Notes under the pieces: model-generated
The model's database searches: none
The model's input: only the letters and a program-made list of their open reading frames with translations
Told to the model about the DNA's origin: nothing
Assembly (NCBI GenBank): GCA_038117225.1
Contig: JAYOFM010000076.1
Coordinates: 1-19,314, forward strand
DNA from: JAYOFM01 sp038117225
GTDB taxonomy: Bacteria; Pseudomonadota; Alphaproteobacteria; Rhodospirillales; Casp-alpha2
Length of the DNA: 19,314 nucleotides
Direction of reading: 5' to 3'
Shown here: piece after piece, positions 15,154-19,314 of the stretch
Position numbering within the stretch: the first letter of the stretch is position 1
How the letters are laid out: every line of letters starts with the position of its first letter
Position numbers and translations under genes: made by a program

Positions 15154-16365
15154 ATGCAGCGTCTTGAATTTAACGAAGACGCTAAAGGGCCGCTCGATGG
15201 CCTGCGCGTGCTTGACCTTTCGCGTTTGGTCGCCGGCAACATGCTGTCGCTGCAACTAGCCGATTTCGGTGCCGAGGTGATCAAAGTCGAGGATCCGGCC
15301 AAGGGGGACCCGCTGCGCGCCTGGCGCGAAGGCGGCTATGAGACCTATTGGAAAGTCTATGGCCGAAACAAACACAGCCTCACCCTTAATCTCCGCGATG
15401 ATACCGCCAAGGATATTCTGCTGCAGTTGGTCGAGAGTTCGGCAATCCTGATCGAGAACTACCGGCCCGGCGTGCTGGAAAAAATGGATCTGGCGCCGGC
15501 GGTTTTATTGGCGAGAAATCCGGGGTTGGTCATCGTCAGGATTTCCGGTTTCGGCCAAACCGGTCCTTATCGCGAGCGTCCGGGGTTCGGCACTTTGGTT
15601 GAGTCCCTGTCCGGTTTCGCCGCGCGCAACGGTTATGCCGACCGAGGGCCACTGCTTCCGCCATTGGCGCTGGCTGACATGATCGCGGGGTTGCAGGGCG
15701 CCTACGCGGTGATGGTGGCATTGCGTCAGGTAGAACTGAAAGGCGGCGCCGGTCAGGTCATTGATCTCAGCCTGCTGGAACCGATCCTATCCACCGTGGG
15801 GCCAGAAGCCTTGTCGCTGCAGGTGAATGGCACGATCAAGCCGCGCGCCGGCAACGCGTCGAACAATTCGGCGCCGCGCAATGTCTACATGACCCGTGAT
15901 GACAAGCATGTGGCTCTATCGGCGTCCATTCAAACGATGGCGGAACGGGTTTTTCGAACTATCGGCCGCGATGACATGAACGACGATCCCCGCTTTCGCA
16001 CCAATCCCGACCGGGTCAAGCATCGTGATGAGGTCGACGCGGCGCTGGGCGGCTGGATCGCCGAACGCGATCAGGTGGACGTGTTGCGCATCTTCAACGA
16101 GGCCGGCATCACCGCGTCGGCGATCTATGATCCGCGAGACATGATCGATGACCCGCATTTCAACGAACGGGGCGTCATCGTCGAGTTGCCGGATGATGAG
16201 CTTGGCACCGTGCCCATGCACAACGTAAACGCGCGGTTTTCGGGAACCCCTGGCGGATTTCGCCTGCCGGCGCCGAAACTCGGTCAGCACACGGATGCAC
16301 TACTTGACGAAATCGGCATCGCCGCCGAGTCGCGCGCCGACCTGCGCCGGCGTGGCGTCATCTAG
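15154..16365 (+). CDS. Family III CoA-transferase (CaiB/BaiF type)
   Basis: Transfers CoA from a donor thioester to a carboxylic acid without a ping-pong E-CoA thioester of the family I kind. The 403 residues match the family. Signatures are GPLDGLRVLDLSRLVAGNMLSLQLADFGAEVIKVEDPAKGDPLR (12-55), YWKVYGRNKHSLTLNLRD, ENYRPGVLEKM (101-111), ISGFGQTGPYRERPGFG (130-146) and PPLALADMIAGLQGAYAVM, in which Asp175 is the expected catalytic aspartate. The ATG lies 8 bp after the cyclase stop with AGGAG at a 5-nt spacing. Together with the lyase gene it suggests activation of an organic acid followed by C-C cleavage. Donor and acceptor cannot be read from the sequence; malate, citramalate or mesaconate are possibilities known from relatives. 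Confidence 0.94.
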   Translation: MQRLEFNEDAKGPLDGLRVLDLSRLVAGNMLSLQLADFGAEVIKVEDPAKGDPLRAWREGGYETYWKVYGRNKHSLTLNLRDDTAKDILLQLVESSAILIENYRPGVLEKMDLAPAVLLARNPGLVIVRISGFGQTGPYRERPGFGTLVESLSGFAARNGYADRGPLLPPLALADMIAGLQGAYAVMVALRQVELKGGAGQVIDLSLLEPILSTVGPEALSLQVNGTIKPRAGNASNNSAPRNVYMTRDDKHVALSASIQTMAERVFRTIGRDDMNDDPRFRTNPDRVKHRDEVDAALGGWIAERDQVDVLRIFNEAGITASAIYDPRDMIDDPHFNERGVIVELPDDELGTVPMHNVNARFSGTPGGFRLPAPKLGQHTDALLDEIGIAAESRADLRRRGVI

Positions 16366-16371
16366 GAGACC

Positions 16372-17283
16372 ATGATCATGATTGACCATGACATCATCGT
16401 CTGGCGGTCCATGCTGTATGTGCCCGCCAACAATCAACGTTTCGTCGCCAAGGCGCACGCTCGGGGCGCCGACGCGGTGATCCTGGATTTGGAAGACAGC
16501 GTGCCAGCACGCGAGCGAACCGCCGCGCGCCAACGTCTTCAAGAGTCCGCGGAAACGGTCGGACAATCCGGTGCCGACGTGATCGTGCGCATCAATCGGC
16601 CGATTTTGGAGGCCATACGCGATCTGGAGGCGGCGGTGTCGCCGCGTATCCGCGCGTTGCTGGTTACCAAGGCGGCGAGTCCGGACCATGTGCGCCTGAT
16701 CGCCGAGGCGGTCTCGGCGCTGGAGATGGAGCGTGGAATGGCGGTCGGCCACACGCGGTTGATTCCGATGATTGAAACCCCGGCGGCGCTGTTGATCGCC
16801 GTTGATATCGCGCGCGCGGATGGGCGTGTCGCCGCCCTGGTATTGGGTGGCGAGGACTTCGCTACCACCATGGGCATGGAACCCGCTAGCGACACATTGA
16901 TGCAGGCCAAGCTGCAGTGCCTGACGGCGGCACGCGCGGCCGGTGTGATGCCGCTCGGCTTCATCGGCACCGTCGCCGATTACGGTGACCGGGACGCCTT
17001 CCGCGAGACGGTGCGGCGATCGCGGCGTTTCGGTTTCGAAGGGGCAAGTTGTATCCATCCCTCCGGTGTCGACATTCTGAACGAGGAAATGTCGCCGAGC
17101 GCCGAGGATGTTGATTGGGCCGAGCGGGTCGTCGACGCCTATGCGACGGCGGAAGCGACGGGCAGCGGCGCCATTACCATCGATGGCAAGATGGTCGACG
17201 TGCCGGTCGCCGACAGGGCCCGGGCGACCCTGGCCCGCCATCAAGCCATCATCAATCGCCAGCGAGCGGTCGCCTGCGATTGA
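16372..17283 (+). CDS. CitE/HpcH-like CoA ester lyase (malyl- or citramalyl-CoA lyase type)
   Basis: A 303-residue TIM-barrel lyase expected to split a 3-hydroxyacyl-CoA ester into an acyl-CoA and an oxoacid, with Mg2+. Motifs in order: RSMLYVPANNQRFVAKA (12-28), VILDLEDSVP (36-45), VRINRP with Arg74, PMIETPAALL (132-141, Glu135), LVLGGEDFATTMG (156-168), GASCIHPSGV (224-233) and GSGAITIDGKMVDVPV (264-279). It resembles CitE-like stand-alone lyases, not the citrate lyase complex subunit, because no citD or citF is present. AGGAG at 16364-16368 is 3 nt from the first ATG and 9 nt from an in-frame ATG at 16378, which may be the true start. Its 3' end overlaps the convergent permease gene by 32 bp. 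Confidence 0.92.
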   Translation: MIMIDHDIIVWRSMLYVPANNQRFVAKAHARGADAVILDLEDSVPARERTAARQRLQESAETVGQSGADVIVRINRPILEAIRDLEAAVSPRIRALLVTKAASPDHVRLIAEAVSALEMERGMAVGHTRLIPMIETPAALLIAVDIARADGRVAALVLGGEDFATTMGMEPASDTLMQAKLQCLTAARAAGVMPLGFIGTVADYGDRDAFRETVRRSRRFGFEGASCIHPSGVDILNEEMSPSAEDVDWAERVVDAYATAEATGSGAITIDGKMVDVPVADRARATLARHQAIINRQRAVACD

Positions 17284-18400
17284 TGGTCAACGCCGCGCCG
17301 GTGCCGAATACACAGAGCACCGCCATCGCCAGGTAGGCACGGCCGGCATAGTCGGCATAGAGCAGGCCGGCGCCGTACGCAGCCGCACCCATGGCGATGC
17401 CGCCGATGCTGACGGCATAAAAACTCTGCGCCGAGGCGGAATATTCCGGTTTCACCCGTTCGGCGATGAAATGGATGGCGCCAAGGTGTGTGGCGCCGAA
17501 AGTCAGCGCATGTAGCAGTTGGGTGACGGTCAGCACCGCAAGGTCGTCGCTTAGCCCTGTAACGATCCAGCGCACCGCACCGGCGGCGCCGCCGATGGCG
17601 ATCAGTCGAACCGGGCCTAATCGCCGCACGACTCGCGTGCCGATCAAGAACAAAGCCACCTCGGCGATCACCCCCTCCGCCCAGAGCAGGCCGATAACTA
17701 CTTCGCTGTGACCGGCGGCAAGCCAGTTGAGGGTGCCGAAACCGTAATAGACAGCGTGGGCCGACTGAATCAGTGCGGATGCGATGAGAAATGGCACGAA
17801 CCCCCGCGTGGTGCGAAACACGGCGCCCAGCGGCAACCCATGCTGTGTCGCCGGGGGCGCCCGCAGGTCAGGCACCAGGCACGCCGCCAGCGCCGTCAGC
17901 ATGACTGCCGCCAGCATCATCCAATAGATGGAGTCCGGTGAACGCGCTGCTAAGACAAACCCACCGCCAATCACGGCGGCGATGAAGGTCAGCGAGCCCC
18001 AGAGCCGGATGCGGCCATAATCCAGGCCGCGCTGGCGCGCCCCCAGCATGGTTAGGCTTTCGACCAAGGGCATGGTGGGCGCGAAGGCGGCGAAGAACAC
18101 CACGTTCAGGATCAGGATCGGCCAGAAACCATGCAACCACCAGAACGGCACGAAGGCGATCAGGCTGGCGAGGCCGAGCAGCGCGATCCATCGGCGGCGT
18201 TCGCCGGAACGATCGGCGGCATGCGCCAGCAGCGGATTGGCGAACGCCTTGCAGACGCTGGTCACGGCCATGACCATGCCGATCTCGGTCGCGCCGAGGC
18301 CTCGGTGGGTCAGCCACACCGGCCAATAAGCCGCGACGATTCCGATGATCAGGAAAAAGGCGCCGTAGAATGTGGCAAGTCGGAACGCGAGGGTGTTCAT
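17252..18400 (-). CDS. MFS permease, HcaT/3-phenylpropionate transporter-like (MFS_1_like)
   Basis: A 382-residue inner-membrane permease with about 12 hydrophobic segments. The start MNTLAFRLATFYGAFFLIIGIVAAYWPVWLTHRGLGATEIG, the loop LLAHAADRSGERRRW and GLDYGRIRLWGSLTFIAAVIGGG are characteristic of the HcaT/PPP branch. In E. coli that branch is linked to 3-phenylpropionate uptake. I chose ATG 18400 because it overlaps the stop of the upstream BtuF-like gene (ATGA); an upstream in-frame extension would add 24 basic residues without membrane character. Its distal end runs 32 bp into the 3' end of the lyase gene on the other strand. The substrate is unknown; an organic or aromatic acid feeding the neighbouring cassette is a guess. 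Confidence 0.9.
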   Translation of the reverse strand: MNTLAFRLATFYGAFFLIIGIVAAYWPVWLTHRGLGATEIGMVMAVTSVCKAFANPLLAHAADRSGERRRWIALLGLASLIAFVPFWWLHGFWPILILNVVFFAAFAPTMPLVESLTMLGARQRGLDYGRIRLWGSLTFIAAVIGGGFVLAARSPDSIYWMMLAAVMLTALAACLVPDLRAPPATQHGLPLGAVFRTTRGFVPFLIASALIQSAHAVYYGFGTLNWLAAGHSEVVIGLLWAEGVIAEVALFLIGTRVVRRLGPVRLIAIGGAAGAVRWIVTGLSDDLAVLTVTQLLHALTFGATHLGAIHFIAERVKPEYSASAQSFYAVSIGGIAMGAAAYGAGLLYADYAGRAYLAMAVLCVFGTGAALTINRRRPLAGD

Positions 18401-19215
18401 GCCGATGCATCCTCGGCGTCGGCCAAGTTTCGCAGATAGCGCAGACCGGCAATGGCGCGGCTGCCGTACCACGACAACATTTCGCCATCAACCAGACGCA
18501 CCTTATTTGCGTGTACCGGATAGTCGCGGCGAAACGCTCGCAGATGTTCCCCGCCGAATGCAAATGGTTCCGAGCTCAATAGTACCAGGTCGATGCCATC
18601 GAGCAGGCTGTCGTTCAGGGTGATCTGCGGGTAACGGACGTCCGCCGTGATCGGGACCGTGCGCCATCCGATCAACGACAGCAGCCGCGACACATAGGTT
18701 TCCCTTGAAACCGTCATCCATGGGTCCTGCCAGATCAGGTACAGAACCCGGCGTGAAGTCGCGGCGGTTACCGCGCCGTATGCCTGTTCGAAGTCGCGAC
18801 ACAGGTCACGCGCCGCCGCCTCGGCACCGAAAAGACCCCCGATCAGCTTATAGAGCCTGACATTGTCGCGTGCCTCGACCGGATGGGTGACGACGACGGT
18901 GATGCCGGCGGCGGCGAGCGCGTCCGCCATCGCCGTCGTGTTTTCGTCGATGTTGACCAGCGCATGTGTTGGCGACAGCGCCCGCACCCGGTCCATCCTG
19001 ATCTTCTTGGTGCCACCGACGCTGGAGACGCCGGCGACCCGATCCGCCGGGTGGATACAGTAGTGGGTTCGTCCGACCAGCCGATCACCGAGGCCAAGTT
19101 CGAAGACCAGTTCCGTCAAACTCGGCACCAGTGACAAGATGCGGGCTCCGGACGGCAATGGCGGATGCGTGGTGCCCGCCCAATCAGTCGTTTGATTTCG
19201 AGAGGTGTCGTTCAT
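18397..19215 (-). CDS. BtuF-like helical-backbone metal receptor without signal peptide
   Basis: A 272-residue protein of the TroA/BtuF-like fold that in relatives binds cobalamin, haem or metal chelates for ABC uptake. Family features are ILSLVPSLTELVFELGLGDRLVGRTHYCIHP (26-56, with Cys53), VGGTKKIRMDRVRALSPTHALVNIDENT (66-93), LYLIWQDPWMTVSRETYVSRLLSLIGW (158-184) and a C-terminal SSEPFAFG. The VGGTK-type subgroup is usually annotated as cobalamin-binding protein. The N-terminus (MNDTSRNQTTDWAGTTHPP) is polar, with no hydrophobic core or lipobox, so the protein should stay in the cytoplasm. No BtuC or BtuD partner is in the window. It is translationally coupled (ATGA) to the MFS permease gene. 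The ATG has AGG 6 nt upstream. Confidence 0.87.
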   Translation of the reverse strand: MNDTSRNQTTDWAGTTHPPLPSGARILSLVPSLTELVFELGLGDRLVGRTHYCIHPADRVAGVSSVGGTKKIRMDRVRALSPTHALVNIDENTTAMADALAAAGITVVVTHPVEARDNVRLYKLIGGLFGAEAAARDLCRDFEQAYGAVTAATSRRVLYLIWQDPWMTVSRETYVSRLLSLIGWRTVPITADVRYPQITLNDSLLDGIDLVLLSSEPFAFGGEHLRAFRRDYPVHANKVRLVDGEMLSWYGSRAIAGLRYLRNLADAEDASA

Positions 19216-19314
19216 CGGGCCTACGGGCTAAATTGGGTGAATCTGGCGGCGTGTGCGCCGTCACATACAAGGTCAATCTTCAGCGCTAGTCTTCCAATGA
19301 ATACAGAATTTTGA
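19216..19314. other. Window-end intergenic stretch upstream of the BtuF-like gene
   Basis: These 99 bp hold no gene that I can support. They should include the minus-strand promoter of the BtuF-like gene. A small perfect inverted repeat (CGGCG, TGTG, CGCCG) lies near 19244-19257. The minus strand contains a TTGACC hexamer that resembles a -35 box, but no convincing -10 follows. A frame open on the minus strand from the window edge to a TAG near 19222 could be the tail of a neighbouring gene, but it is too short to judge. Confidence 0.3.

Noticed and set aside
16300..17244. 314-codon minus-strand frame opposite the CitE-like lyase
   Set aside because: Antisense shadow of a well-supported gene. 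Its composition is Arg/His/Gly-rich and no motif is recognisable.
17868..18563. 231-codon minus-strand frame in another phase over the permease and receptor genes
   Set aside because: It overlaps two well-supported genes in a different frame, and its product is Arg/His/Pro-rich without membrane character.
1..19314. Mobile element, prophage, defence island or CRISPR array
   Set aside because: No transposase, integrase, phage or nuclease-helicase genes, no direct-repeat arrays, no tRNA-flanked insertion and no composition shift were seen. The DEDDh exonuclease sits in a housekeeping operon.

Overview
The window is ordinary high-GC bacterial chromosome (roughly 60% G+C throughout). It most likely comes from an alphaproteobacterium of the Rhodospirillales type. 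This rests on gene content and order: pepA followed closely by holC, a PAS_5-type small PAS protein, a long-form Sua5, CysQ, a catabolic family III CoA-transferase cassette and dense ATGA stop/start overlaps. It is an inference, because no rRNA or marker tree is available. I see no tRNA, rRNA, CRISPR array, insertion sequence, integrase, phage gene or abrupt change in composition, and no gene-free stretch above about 120 bases.

Layout, left to right. 1-2447 (minus strand): the 5' part of an FAD-linked hydroxyacid dehydrogenase, cut by the window edge, then a SirB1-type transglutaminase-like protein and an AraC-family regulator. The regulator is divergent from an Fsr-like MFS exporter (2557-3753), a classic regulator/pump pair. 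3755-6059 (minus): a tight three-gene operon joined by ATGA overlaps, with CysQ (pAp/PAPS phosphatase), Sua5/TsaC (tRNA t6A precursor synthesis) and a DEDDh 3'-5' exonuclease.

6157-8866: a complete AmmeMemoRadiSam system. A fused MEMO-AMMECR1 protein (minus) is divergent from its radical SAM enzyme (plus). This set is conserved in all three domains of life but has no settled function, and it is the most interesting item here. 8927-9937: a flippase-like membrane protein of the LPG-synthase-TM family, followed by a perfect 12-bp stem-loop. 10051-12586 (plus): leucyl aminopeptidase PepA, a PAS-domain protein and DNA polymerase III chi (HolC).

12609-14054 (minus): a membrane-anchored PAS histidine kinase with no partner regulator in the window. 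It is divergent from 14123-17283, a three-gene cassette encoding a cyclase/kynurenine-formamidase-like hydrolase, a CaiB/BaiF-type CoA-transferase and a CitE/HpcH-like lyase. The cassette looks like a hydrolyse, activate with CoA, then C-C cleave route for an unidentified substrate. 17252-19215 (minus): an HcaT-like MFS permease, translationally coupled to an upstream helical-backbone metal receptor (BtuF-like) that lacks a signal peptide. The permease gene overlaps the lyase gene tail to tail by 32 bp.

All product names come from motif and family recognition by eye; no database search was run.
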